Below are positions 8,534 to 16,647 of a DNA stretch of 64,000 nucleotides, one piece after another. Position numbers and translations under genes: made by a program. The notes under the pieces are model-generated. The model saw nothing but the letters and a program-made list of their open reading frames with translations, searched no databases and had not been told where the DNA came from. The DNA comes from Halalkalibacter nanhaiisediminis (GTDB lineage Bacteria > Bacillota > Bacilli > Bacillales > Bacillaceae_D). The stretch spans positions 62,001 through 126,000 of the forward strand of contig NZ_VLKZ01000009.1 of the NCBI RefSeq assembly GCF_007830185.1, in the 5' to 3' direction. The stretch's first letter is position 1; every line of letters begins with the position of its first letter.

Positions 8534-10378
8534 TTATACGACTTTCTTTTTCCAAAAACCAAGCATCAGAGCGGTGACAGCAGAACCTGCTAGAATAGCA
8601 AGCGCATATAAGTACCAGCCTCCAGATACAAGTCCGATTACAAAGGCTCCTCCGTGTGGTGCCGGTAGACCAATTCCAAAGAATGCTGTTAATCCACCTG
8701 CAACGGCAGCACCTGCGACGGCTGAAGGAATCACGCGACCTGGATCAGCTGCAGCAAATGGAATTGCTCCTTCTGTAATAAAAGATGCTCCGAGAAGATA
8801 GTTTGTTTTTCCTGCTTCACGTTCTTGATTATTAAATTTACTCTTAAAGAATGTAGTCGCTAATGCAATACCTAGTGGCGGAACCATTCCTCCTGCCATA
8901 ACAGCAGCGTGCGGACCAAAGTTCCCTGCATCAATCATCGCAATCCCGAATGTGAAAGCGGCTTTGTTGATTGGACCACCCATATCAATCGCCATCATTC
9001 CACCAAGGATAAGTCCAAGTAAGATCATATTGGTTGTACCCATTCCGCCAAGCCAACCTTCTAACGCACTGTTAAATGCACTTAATGGCGTAACGAGCAG
9101 GAGCATGATCATACCAGTTAAGAAAATATTTAATACCGGATAAAAGAGAATCGTTCGAATTCCACTTAATGATTCTGGTAAACCTGCTAATAAATTTTTA
9201 ACAAGAAGCGCGATATAGCCACCTAGGAAACCTGCAATCAAACCACCTAAGAATCCCGCATCACCGTTAACAGCAATCAAACCACCAACCATACCTGCAG
9301 CAAAACCTGGACGGTCAGCAATACTCATTGCAATGAAGGCAGCAAGAACTGGAATCATTAACGCAAAGGCAGTGCCTCCACCAATTGTTGCTAGCATTTG
9401 CGCAAATTCGTTGTCTGTTTCGATACCGAATATAAACGAGATGGCAATCAGGATCCCTCCACCAACAACAAACGGTAGCATGTTTGAAACACCATTCATC
9501 AAGTGCTTATAAAATCCTGAACGTTTTTCCTTTTCTTGATTACTGCTATTTCCACCTGTCGCTTGATAGATCGAAACATCTCCAGACAATGCTTTTTCAA
9601 TTAGCTCTTTCGGTTTTTTAATTCCATCAGCAACCGGAACTTCAATCACCTTTTTACCAGCAAATCGGTCCATTTCAATCTTTGTATCAGCTGCCACGAT
9701 AATCGCTTGTGCATTGTTAATTTCATCTGCTGTTAAACGATTTTTCACTCCACCTGAGCCATTTGTTTCAACTTTTATCGAGATTCCTTGATTTTTCGCT
9801 TCTGCTTTAAGTGCATCAGCTGCCATATACGTATGGGCAATACCCGTTGGACAACCAGTTACTGCTAAAATCGAATAGCCATCTTGGGCTGGTTGTTGTT
9901 CTTTTGCCTCTTCTACCGCTTGCTCTTGTTCCTTTTGATCAATGGCTTGAATGACATCGTCTTCTGTACGTGCTTCAAGTAATGCTTTACGGAATGCTTC
10001 ATCCATAAGAAATGTAGACAATCTTGAAAGTGTGGCTAAATGCTCTTGATTAGCACCTTCTGATGCGGCAATCATGAAGAACAAATGAGTAGGTTGACCA
10101 TCAAGCGCCTCGTAATCTAACCCTTTAGTTGATTTTCCAAAAGCAATTGCTGGTGTTTTAACAGCCGCCGTTTTTGCATGAGGAATCGCAATCCCGTCTC
10201 CAAGTCCTGTCGTACTTTGCTCTTCCCTTGCCCAGATTGCTTTCTTGTATCCTTCTGCATCATTTAATCGACCTGCCAAATCTAGCTTGTTAACTAACTC
10301 ACTAATCGCAGACTCTTTATCAGTAGCACCCATGTCAATAACGATTGTATCTCTTTTTAATAAATCTGAAATTTTCAT
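8534..10378 (-). CDS. fruA: PTS fructose transporter subunit IIABC
   Basis: Imports fructose and phosphorylates it to fructose 1-phosphate with phosphate from HPr. Domains in order: IIA (about residues 1-145, phospho-His in GIAIPHAK), a short acidic Gln/Glu-rich linker, IIB (Cys in AVTGCPTGIAHTYM near residue 175), and the membrane-embedded IIC domain from about residue 290 to the end. 614 aa is typical. The ATG at 10378 is preferred because AAGG lies nine bases upstream; the GTG three codons earlier overlaps that site. Third gene of fruR-fruK-fruA, 21 bases after fruK. Confidence 0.95.
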   Translation of the reverse strand: MKISDLLKRDTIVIDMGATDKESAISELVNKLDLAGRLNDAEGYKKAIWAREEQSTTGLGDGIAIPHAKTAAVKTPAIAFGKSTKGLDYEALDGQPTHLFFMIAASEGANQEHLATLSRLSTFLMDEAFRKALLEARTEDDVIQAIDQKEQEQAVEEAKEQQPAQDGYSILAVTGCPTGIAHTYMAADALKAEAKNQGISIKVETNGSGGVKNRLTADEINNAQAIIVAADTKIEMDRFAGKKVIEVPVADGIKKPKELIEKALSGDVSIYQATGGNSSNQEKEKRSGFYKHLMNGVSNMLPFVVGGGILIAISFIFGIETDNEFAQMLATIGGGTAFALMIPVLAAFIAMSIADRPGFAAGMVGGLIAVNGDAGFLGGLIAGFLGGYIALLVKNLLAGLPESLSGIRTILFYPVLNIFLTGMIMLLLVTPLSAFNSALEGWLGGMGTTNMILLGLILGGMMAIDMGGPINKAAFTFGIAMIDAGNFGPHAAVMAGGMVPPLGIALATTFFKSKFNNQEREAGKTNYLLGASFITEGAIPFAAADPGRVIPSAVAGAAVAGGLTAFFGIGLPAPHGGAFVIGLVSGGWYLYALAILAGSAVTALMLGFWKKKVV

Positions 10379-10399
10379 CCTATTCACCCTTCCCCCAGT

Positions 10400-11311
10400 T
10401 TAGAATATTGATATAGTGATTTCCTGTGACAGCTTCTCAACATCTGAACGATGACAAAATTCTTTAGAGAATGCAGTTGCACTCCCTGTTGCAACTGCAA
10501 ATTTGAAGGCATCTTCTAGCGACATGTTTTCTGATGTTGCCGCTAAGAAGCCAGCTACAACAGAGTCCCCTGCACCAACGGAATTTTGAACCACCCCTTT
10601 AGGCGTATTTGCAAAAAGAATCTGATCATCAGTTGCTAAAATCGCTCCATCTCCAGCGAAAGATACGATTACATACTTAATTCCGCCTTTGACAAGCTCC
10701 TTCGCATAAGGAACGGCTTTTTTTGGTGAAGATATTTGAACGGAGAATAACTCCCCAAGTTCATGATGATTAGGCTTAATAAATGTTGGCTTTGCCTCTA
10801 ACACCTTACGCATTGGCTCACCACTTGAATCAATGAAAACCATTGCGTTTTTGTTACGCGCTTCCTCACATAACGTGGCATAAATATCAGCTGGCATTGA
10901 TGCTGGTACACTCCCAGCAAGGACGAGAACATCACCCTCTTTCAGGACAGATAATATTGCGCGCAATTCATCAAGATGTTTCTCAGTAATGTCTGGTGAT
11001 ACTCCGTTGATTTCAGACTCTTCTTCACTCTTGATTTTGACGTTAATTCTTGTATCGCCATCTACTTGTACGAAATTGGTGCGAATGTCTTCATGCTCAA
11101 CAACGCTTTTTACATATTCACCTGTAAAACCGCCAATAAAGCCAAGTGCTTCACTTTGGTGACCAAGTCGCTTCAACACTCTTGAAACATTAATCCCCTT
11201 ACCACCTGGAGCTTTATAATCATAATTGGAGCGGCTAATAGCACCAAGGTTCACTTGGTCGAGCTGTACAAAATAATCGAGTGCAGGATTTAATGTAACT
11301 GTATAAATCAT
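10400..11311 (-). CDS. fruK: 1-phosphofructokinase
   Basis: PfkB-family kinase that turns fructose 1-phosphate into fructose 1,6-bisphosphate. The N-terminus MIYTVTLNPALDYFV and GGKGINVSRVLKRLG (substrate loop, near residue 38) are diagnostic; the second PfkB signature with the catalytic Asp is in NSVGAGDSVVAGFLA near residue 248. 303 aa is normal. It starts four bases inside fruR and has GAGGTGG seven bases upstream, so translation is coupled to the regulator. Product of fruA is the substrate. Confidence 0.95.
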   Translation of the reverse strand: MIYTVTLNPALDYFVQLDQVNLGAISRSNYDYKAPGGKGINVSRVLKRLGHQSEALGFIGGFTGEYVKSVVEHEDIRTNFVQVDGDTRINVKIKSEEESEINGVSPDITEKHLDELRAILSVLKEGDVLVLAGSVPASMPADIYATLCEEARNKNAMVFIDSSGEPMRKVLEAKPTFIKPNHHELGELFSVQISSPKKAVPYAKELVKGGIKYVIVSFAGDGAILATDDQILFANTPKGVVQNSVGAGDSVVAGFLAATSENMSLEDAFKFAVATGSATAFSKEFCHRSDVEKLSQEITISIF

Positions 11312-12060
11312 AAGGTAACCACCTCTAAGTTCGGTATTTTTCTAAAATGAATATCATCAGCATTCAATTCACTACTTGTAATAATGATCACGTCATCTAC
11401 ATCAGCAAATTTCGAAAACGAAACTTCTCCAAATTTGGAATGATCCGTAAGAATATAACTTTGACGTGCTCGCGCAATCGCATATTCCTTAATGAAAGCC
11501 TCTTGTGGATCTGGAGTTGTACAACCATCTAACTTTGTCACACCATTTACACCAAGAAACGCTTTATCAAATCTGAATGTCTCTAGTGTCTGAATCGCAC
11601 TTCGACCAACAAAAGCTCTTGTCCCTGATTTCACCTGACCCCCAATAACATGAGTTTCAATGTTTAAATCAACGAGCAAAGAAATATTGTTTAGTCCATT
11701 CGTGACTACTACGACTTCCTTTCCTTCAAGAAAAGGAATCATCTCAACCGTTGTCGTTCCAGCATCTAAGAAAATACAATCACCATCTTCAACAAACAAA
11801 GCAGCATGCTCTGCAATTCGTTTTTTCTCATGACTGTTTTTGATTGTTTTTTCAGCAATTGTAGGCTCCTCTAATTTTTTTTGAAGAAGAGTTGCCCCGC
11901 CATGAATGCGCTTTAATTTTTTCGATTGCTCAAGTTCCGTTAAATCTCTTCGAATCGTGGACTCCGATGCATACGTTTCATCAACTAATTCTTGTATTTT
12001 CACAATTGTTTTTTCTTTTAATAACGCGAGTATCTTTTCTTGACGTTCGACTGTGAGCAA
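11308..12060 (-). CDS. fruR: DeoR/GlpR-family fructose operon repressor FruR
   Basis: Transcriptional repressor of fruRKA, probably released by fructose 1-phosphate as for B. subtilis FruR. The N-terminal DeoR helix-turn-helix is ERQEKILALL to ASESTIRRDLTELEQ with KRIHGGA after it; the DeoR C-terminal sensor domain carries FLDAGTTTVEMI and VVTNG. Start: a GTG at 12069 lies inside the AGAGG site and the ATG at 12066 is only two bases from it, whereas TTG at 12060 has eight bases and gives MLTVERQEKIL, the usual family N-terminus. TTG is therefore my choice. Phased ATGATTG repeats upstream are the likely autoregulatory operator. Confidence 0.9.
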   Translation of the reverse strand: MLTVERQEKILALLKEKTIVKIQELVDETYASESTIRRDLTELEQSKKLKRIHGGATLLQKKLEEPTIAEKTIKNSHEKKRIAEHAALFVEDGDCIFLDAGTTTVEMIPFLEGKEVVVVTNGLNNISLLVDLNIETHVIGGQVKSGTRAFVGRSAIQTLETFRFDKAFLGVNGVTKLDGCTTPDPQEAFIKEYAIARARQSYILTDHSKFGEVSFSKFADVDDVIIITSSELNADDIHFRKIPNLEVVTL

Positions 12061-12091
12061 TTTCATCACCTCTTACTCATCCTATAATGCT

Positions 12092-12120
12092 AGTATACAA
12101 TCATTTTTGATCAAAAACAA
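12092..12120 (-). promoter_or_regulatory. Sigma-A-type promoter of the fructose operon
   Basis: Minus strand TTGTTT, a 17-base spacer, then TATACT. The -10 box matches consensus at five of six positions, the -35 box weakly. It lies 30 bases upstream of the fruR start and within the ATGATTG repeats. Confidence 0.55.
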
Positions 12121-12134
12121 TCATAACCAATCAT
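12098..12134 (-). promoter_or_regulatory. Candidate FruR operator: three ATGATTG direct repeats
   Basis: ATGATTG occurs on the minus strand at 12098-12104, 12118-12124 and 12128-12134. The offsets are 20 and 10 bases, so all copies face one side of the helix. They overlap the spacer and -35 box of the fru promoter. DeoR-family repressors commonly use direct repeats. Confidence 0.55.
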
Positions 12135-12213
12135 TAATTAAATTATTTTCACTTATTTGCTCCTCCATAAAGGTCAGATAAACCTAGTCTTTTCACCTTA
12201 TTGGCATAACAGA

Positions 12214-12251
12214 CAAAAAATAGCTGGCGGGAATTATCCCACCAGCTATTT
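12214..12251 (-). terminator. Terminator of the catalase gene
   Basis: AAATAGCTGGTGGGA pairs with TCCCGCCAGCTATTT (15 pairs, one wobble) around a four-base loop and is followed by a T run on the minus strand. It also carries T residues on the other strand and may work both ways. Confidence 0.8.
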
Positions 12252-12308
12252 ATGCCTCGCACAGAAAATACACTCATATCAATTATATTAGAGAAATATT
12301 TTAAAGCA

Positions 12309-14354
12309 TTAAATGACTTTACGATCCCAGTGACGATGAGCGGAAATCGCTTCAATGAATTTTTTTGTAAATGAGTCGGTATGATCTTCTACAACCACAC
12401 CTGGGCTGTTCTTCATATCTTCTTCTACCAACTTCTTTCCTTCATGGGTAGCACCAATCGGCTTAAAGTGGGAAAAGGCTTCGTTCATAAAGTACTTTGC
12501 ATCTTTTTCAAATTTCTTATCGACATCACTTCCACCGACCGCATAGATTGCATCGAATAAGACAGATTCACCTGTTAAGAAAGTATGATCAATTTCAAGC
12601 TCTATATGATCAGATCCTTTAACCTTCCCTAGCTTATTACTAATTAATTCAGGCTGAATACCTTCCGCTTTTAAAGAATCTAAAACAGATTTCACATCAG
12701 GTCCATTAAAATTATGACCAATAATGACACCGACTTTACGTGTATCTGGCTTTTTCGTCGTATTTTCCTGGCTAAGGGCCGGAGAGGATTTCGTTACCTC
12801 CGATCCGCCCTTTTGTGGCGGTGTTGCCCCGATTGCATCTGCAAATGCTTTTGCTAAGTCGAGGTTAACGTTAGCAAACATATCAACCACTTGCTGCTGA
12901 ACTGATTTGCTTTCTACTTTTCCAAGCTCAAAGCTAAACGCTTCAATTATATGGTTTTTCTCGGGCTCACTCATACTGTTCCAAAACATTGTCGCTTGAG
13001 AGAAATGGTCCTTAAAGCTCTCACTTCGACTGCGTACTTTTCTTCCTTCGACCTTTTCTTGATAATGAACAAACCCTCCTTCTTCCTCGCTAACTGGGGC
13101 AGGGGTATTAGCTGCGAGTGAATTTTTGTGATAGCTCACTTGCCCTCTATTAATTGTTTGACGCCCGTATCCATCACGTTGATTGTTATGAAACGGACAA
13201 ACGGGTCTATTGATTGGCAGCTCATGAAAATTTGGCCCTCCGAGACGTATGAGCTGTGTATCTGTGTATGAAAACAGACGCCCTTGAAGTAATGGATCAT
13301 TTGTAAAATCAATGCCTGGTACGACATGACCAGGATGGAAGGCAACTTGCTCCGTTTCAGCAAAGACATTATCAACGTTACGATTCAATGTCATCTTGCC
13401 TATGATTTTTACTGGTACATCTTCTTCTGGCCATAATTTTGTCGGGTCTAACACATCAAAATCGAAGTTGAATTCATCTGCTTCTTTAATAAGCTGTACG
13501 CCTAATTCGTATTCTGGGAAGTCACCATTCTCAATTGAATCCCAAAGATCCCCGCGATGAAAATCTGGGTCTTTACCAGAGATTTTTTGTGCTTCATCCC
13601 ATACAAGAGAGTGAATTCCAAGTACAGGCTTCCAATGAAACTTTACAAAATGTGCTTGACCTTCCTCATTAACGAAGCGGAAAGTATGGACACCAAACCC
13701 TTCCATCATTCGGAAGCTTCGAGGAATTGAACGGTCTGACATCGCCCACATCACCATATGAGCTGATTCCTGATTGTTTGCGATAAAATCCCAAAACGTA
13801 TCATGTGCAGATGCGGCTTGAGGCATCTCGTTATGAGGTTCTGGTTTGAGAGCATGTACGAGATCAGGGAATTTAATGGCATCTTGAATGAAAAATACAG
13901 GAATGTTGTTTCCAACTAAATCGTAGTTTCCTTCCTCTGTATAAAACTTCGTCGCAAAACCACGTGCATCACGTACAGTTTCAGCTGAGCCTCGTGAGCC
14001 AGCGACAGTTGAAAAACGGACAAATACAGGTGTTTTCACAGAAGGATCCTGCAAAAAGCCCGCCTTCGTATATTCTTTCATAGACTCATATAATTCAAAC
14101 TCACCATGGGCAGCAAAACCGCGTGCATGGACAATTCGCTCTGGAATTCGCTCATGATCAAAGTGTGTCATTTTTTCACGGAAATGAAAATCTTCCATTA
14201 AGGTCGGACCTCGTTCACCAGCTTTTAAAGAGAATTCATCTTCCGCCACTTTGAGTCCTTGATTTGTTGTCATTGGTTTGCCTTGATCATCTACGCGGAA
14301 TTGTTCCAGCTGCTCATTTTTACTGTTTGCATCCACCTTACGCTTTTCACTCAT
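12309..14354 (-). CDS. katE: Large-subunit (clade 2, HPII/KatE-type) catalase
   Basis: Haem catalase, 2 H2O2 to 2 H2O + O2, cytosolic. The core holds the distal His in ERIVHARGFAAHG (near residue 76), the Asn in DLVGNNIPVFF, and the proximal haem-ligand Tyr in RLFSYTDTQLIRLG near residue 360. After about residue 560 comes the flavodoxin/DJ-1-like C-terminal domain of large catalases (KVGVIIGHNFNGPD). 681 aa is typical of the large type. ATG at 14354 has GAGGAGG eight bases upstream; a frame extension to 14372 starts inside that site and is rejected. A near-perfect sigma-B promoter lies upstream, as for B. subtilis katE. Confidence 0.94.
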   Translation of the reverse strand: MSEKRKVDANSKNEQLEQFRVDDQGKPMTTNQGLKVAEDEFSLKAGERGPTLMEDFHFREKMTHFDHERIPERIVHARGFAAHGEFELYESMKEYTKAGFLQDPSVKTPVFVRFSTVAGSRGSAETVRDARGFATKFYTEEGNYDLVGNNIPVFFIQDAIKFPDLVHALKPEPHNEMPQAASAHDTFWDFIANNQESAHMVMWAMSDRSIPRSFRMMEGFGVHTFRFVNEEGQAHFVKFHWKPVLGIHSLVWDEAQKISGKDPDFHRGDLWDSIENGDFPEYELGVQLIKEADEFNFDFDVLDPTKLWPEEDVPVKIIGKMTLNRNVDNVFAETEQVAFHPGHVVPGIDFTNDPLLQGRLFSYTDTQLIRLGGPNFHELPINRPVCPFHNNQRDGYGRQTINRGQVSYHKNSLAANTPAPVSEEEGGFVHYQEKVEGRKVRSRSESFKDHFSQATMFWNSMSEPEKNHIIEAFSFELGKVESKSVQQQVVDMFANVNLDLAKAFADAIGATPPQKGGSEVTKSSPALSQENTTKKPDTRKVGVIIGHNFNGPDVKSVLDSLKAEGIQPELISNKLGKVKGSDHIELEIDHTFLTGESVLFDAIYAVGGSDVDKKFEKDAKYFMNEAFSHFKPIGATHEGKKLVEEDMKNSPGVVVEDHTDSFTKKFIEAISAHRHWDRKVI

Positions 14355-14451
14355 TTTGCGATTCCTCCTCAAAAAATTTAGCTTATTGCCAATTTCTGAT
14401 TAAATAAAATAAAAGCTACTTCTTATATAAAATAAAAGGTACTTCGCTCAA

Positions 14452-14477
14452 ATACCCCAGTTAGAGTTTGAATAAAC
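14452..14477 (-). promoter_or_regulatory. Sigma-B promoter of katE
   Basis: Minus strand GTTTAT, a 14-base spacer, then GGGTAT. The -10 box is a full match and the -35 box differs at one position from the B. subtilis sigma-B consensus GTTTAA/GGGTAT. It lies about 100 bases upstream of the katE start. Confidence 0.75.
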
Positions 14478-14538
14478 TGAAATTTTCTATGTTTTATTTT
14501 TTTACCATACTCTCACTCATTGTTACATAAAAAAGAAT

Positions 14539-14563
14539 GTTTTAATTGCGTGGAGCAAGGTAT
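14539..14563 (+). promoter_or_regulatory. Sigma-B-like promoter of the KGG gene
   Basis: GTTTTA, 13-base spacer, AGGTAT; one mismatch in each box against GTTTAA/GGGTAT. It sits 35 bases upstream of the ATG at 14598 and is divergent from the katE promoter. Confidence 0.65.
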
Positions 14564-14597
14564 AGCATGACTAATCTGATCTAAGAAGGTTTTTCAA

Positions 14598-14735
14598 ATG
14601 GCACAAAACAAAAATCCACATGAAAAAATGGGTTATGAAGAAGCGGGGAGAAAAGGTCAAGCAAGAATATGGTAAAGAACAATTCGGAAAGATTGAAAAA
14701 AAGGCGGACAACAATCAAATAGATTTTTTCACTAT
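14598..14735 (+). pseudogene. Frameshifted small KGG-motif general stress protein
   Basis: ATG at 14598 has AAGAAGG eight bases upstream and reads MAQNKNPHEKMGYEEAGRKG before leaving the family pattern and stopping at 14673-14675. Reading on in the +1 frame from the same point gives GEKVKQEYGKEQFGKIEKK, the natural continuation of an AGRKGGEKV repeat. Joining the two frames restores a KGG (GsiB/YciG-like) protein. The present sequence is explained exactly if an ancestral tandem of the 11-base unit GGAGAAAAGGT lost one copy. A sigma-B-like promoter and a terminator are intact. Either a recent pseudogene or a +1 frameshift; under 60 codons either way. Confidence 0.6.
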
Positions 14736-14770
14736 TAAAAGCGCCCGTTTTTGTTTAGAGGGCGCTTTTA
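14736..14770. terminator. Bidirectional terminator between the KGG remnant and the diguanylate cyclase
   Basis: AAAAGCGCCC pairs with GGGCGCTTTT, with T runs on both strands. It can end transcripts from both sides. Confidence 0.8.
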
Positions 14771-14783
14771 ATTGATTCATTGT

Positions 14784-16112
14784 TCATTCTTCTATAAATA
14801 ATTGTACAACATTACGCCCCTTACTCTTCGCTTGGTATAATGCTTGATCTGCTTTGCAAATGAGCGAATCAATACTTTGCTCTGCATGAGGACTGACTGT
14901 GGCAACACCAACGCTAATGGTAACAAATTGACACATTTCAGATGCAGCATGCTCGATTTGCAGCTCTTCAACCGTTTTTTTTATATCGTTAGCCATTTGT
15001 TGCGCTTGTTGACTATGAGTATTAGATAAAATAATAGCAAATTCCTCTCCACCATAACGAGCGAGTAAATGCCCCTCTTTCTTCACTATCTTATCAACTG
15101 CTACTGTTACCTCACGCAAGCAGTCATCACCACTTTGATGACCGTATGTGTCGTTAAAAAGCTTAAAATGATCTAAATCAAATAGAATGAGTGAAATTGG
15201 TGTTTGGTCGACTGTCCCTTGATCCCAAGTATCTTCAAAATAGTCATTAAAATATCTTCTATTCGCTACCCCTGTTAAACCATCAATTTGAGATTGCTTT
15301 CTAAATAACAAATTTGCTTCGAGCAACTGTTGTTCCGCCATTTTCTGTGAAGTAATATCACTAATTGAGTAAAGAACACTGTTCAACTCACCATGTTCAT
15401 CCGAAATAGGTGTCGCATTCACTGAAATGATAACATGTGTTCCATTTTGACCTTTCATCGTATGAACAACATTATTGACAGGTTTCTTTGTCTTTACCAC
15501 AATTGAAAATGGCAGCTCCTCATCTGGAAAAGACGAGCCGTCGATTCTTTTATTCTTCCATTGGGGAGAATTATATTCCTTCATGAGAATATCTTCTTTA
15601 TTAAACCTAAGGATGCGTTCTGCTCTTTCATTAGCAAAAATAATCTTCCCCATCAAATCAAGCATCACAATTCCATTGGGAACGGTTTCAAGGATTTTTT
15701 TCCAACGTTCTTTATTTAATGTCAACTGCCTTTCCGTTTCTTTCCGAAGGGTAATATCCTGCACTTGAAAAATAAAAGAGACTGGATTATTCATCTCATC
15801 ACGAACAAGAGAAAGGCTAACAAGTCCCCATATAATGGCTCCGTCGTTTTTCACATATCGTTTTTCTAATTGATAAAATGTTCCTTCCTCAAGCACTAAC
15901 TCCCTAGCTTTTTGAACCAAAGCTAAATCTGCTGGGTGGGTGACATCACTATATGTTTTGCCAACAAGCTCATGTTGGTTATACCCTAGCATTTCACAAA
16001 AAGCTTCATTGATAACTAGGCACTTGTTATCTAAATCGACTAATGCTATACCAATTGCTGAATAATGAAATGCCCGTTCAAACAATTGTTCACTTTTAAA
16101 ATACGAGATCAT
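14784..16112 (-). CDS. PAS-PAS-GGDEF diguanylate cyclase
   Basis: Makes cyclic di-GMP from two GTP. Two PAS sensor domains (about residues 10-125 and 135-255; IALVDLDNKCLVINEAF and IVMLDLMGKIIFANERA), each with a PAC-type tail, precede a GGDEF domain beginning IDGLTGVANRRYF near residue 275. The active-site motif is RYGGEEF, a catalytically competent variant. The position of the inhibitory RxxD site reads KEGH, so product inhibition through an I-site is not expected. No membrane segment is evident. ATG at 16112 has AGAGGTG seven bases upstream. Monocistronic. Confidence 0.92.
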   Translation of the reverse strand: MISYFKSEQLFERAFHYSAIGIALVDLDNKCLVINEAFCEMLGYNQHELVGKTYSDVTHPADLALVQKARELVLEEGTFYQLEKRYVKNDGAIIWGLVSLSLVRDEMNNPVSFIFQVQDITLRKETERQLTLNKERWKKILETVPNGIVMLDLMGKIIFANERAERILRFNKEDILMKEYNSPQWKNKRIDGSSFPDEELPFSIVVKTKKPVNNVVHTMKGQNGTHVIISVNATPISDEHGELNSVLYSISDITSQKMAEQQLLEANLLFRKQSQIDGLTGVANRRYFNDYFEDTWDQGTVDQTPISLILFDLDHFKLFNDTYGHQSGDDCLREVTVAVDKIVKKEGHLLARYGGEEFAIILSNTHSQQAQQMANDIKKTVEELQIEHAASEMCQFVTISVGVATVSPHAEQSIDSLICKADQALYQAKSKGRNVVQLFIEE

Positions 16113-16233
16113 GACCTGTCACCTCTTTAATAAAAAACTGCCTAATTATACGAACATTCTTCATTTATTGTATCGCATTTCGAGGAAAATGCATAATAAT
16201 TGTATAATATTTGTATAACAAAATTACACAAAT

Positions 16234-16273
16234 AAAAAGAAAGCAACCTGCCATGCAGAACGCTTTCTTTTTC
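16234..16273. terminator. Terminator downstream of csbD
   Basis: AAAAAGAAAGC pairs with GCTTTCTTTTT around a loop of about 18 bases; T runs occur on both strands. It lies 30 bases past the csbD stop. Confidence 0.7.
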
Positions 16274-16303
16274 CATCAGAACATTTGATAGAAAATTATT
16301 TTT

Positions 16304-16489
16304 TTACCAATTATCGACTTCTCGTTCTGCTTCTTCTTTCGTTTTGCCATGCTTTTCTTGGATCTTACCAATTAACTTATCACGGCTACCTTCTACTTCT
16401 GTTAAATCATCATCCGTTAACTTTCCCCATTTTTGTTTTGCGTCTCCTTTAAATTGATTCCATTTGCCTTTTAATTCGTCATTGTTCAT
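16304..16489 (-). CDS. csbD: CsbD family general stress protein
   Basis: 61-aa hydrophilic protein. MNNDELKGKWNQFKGDAKQKW and the KLTDDDLTEVEG segment are the CsbD signature; the end IQEKHGKTKEEAEREVDNW completes the family fold of four short helices. Function is unknown, but the B. subtilis gene belongs to the sigma-B regulon, and a sigma-B-like promoter is visible upstream. AGGGATATGT precedes the ATG. Single-gene unit. Confidence 0.93.
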   Translation of the reverse strand: MNNDELKGKWNQFKGDAKQKWGKLTDDDLTEVEGSRDKLIGKIQEKHGKTKEEAEREVDNW

Positions 16490-16535
16490 ACATATCCCTC
16501 ATTTCTAGTGATTATTGTTTGCTTAGTTATGTACA

Positions 16536-16560
16536 TTCCACCTATCTTCTTTTTTAAAAC
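16536..16560 (-). promoter_or_regulatory. Weak sigma-B-like promoter of csbD
   Basis: Minus strand GTTTTA, 13-base spacer, GTGGAA. The -35 box fits well; the -10 box matches GGGTAA at four of six positions. Supported mainly by known sigma-B control of csbD. Confidence 0.4.
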
Positions 16561-16594
16561 ACTTTTCTAAACAAAAATCTAGTATTTTTTCTAA

Positions 16595-16637
16595 CAAAAA
16601 GACGAGCATTCATTATATTATTGCCCGTCTTTTTGTT
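16595..16637 (-). terminator. Terminator of the ABC-F gene
   Basis: AAAAAGACGGGC pairs with GCTCGTCTTTTT across about 17 bases. T runs on both strands. Confidence 0.75.
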
Positions 16638-16647
16638 ATGTTCCTAT

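Noticed and set aside
12149-12355. 68-codon minus-strand ORF at the katE end
   Set aside because: Overlaps the katE terminator and 3' end in another frame; no family resemblance.
14373-14597. Possible small gene between katE and the KGG remnant
   Set aside because: Only promoters and repeats are visible; no frame with a ribosome site.
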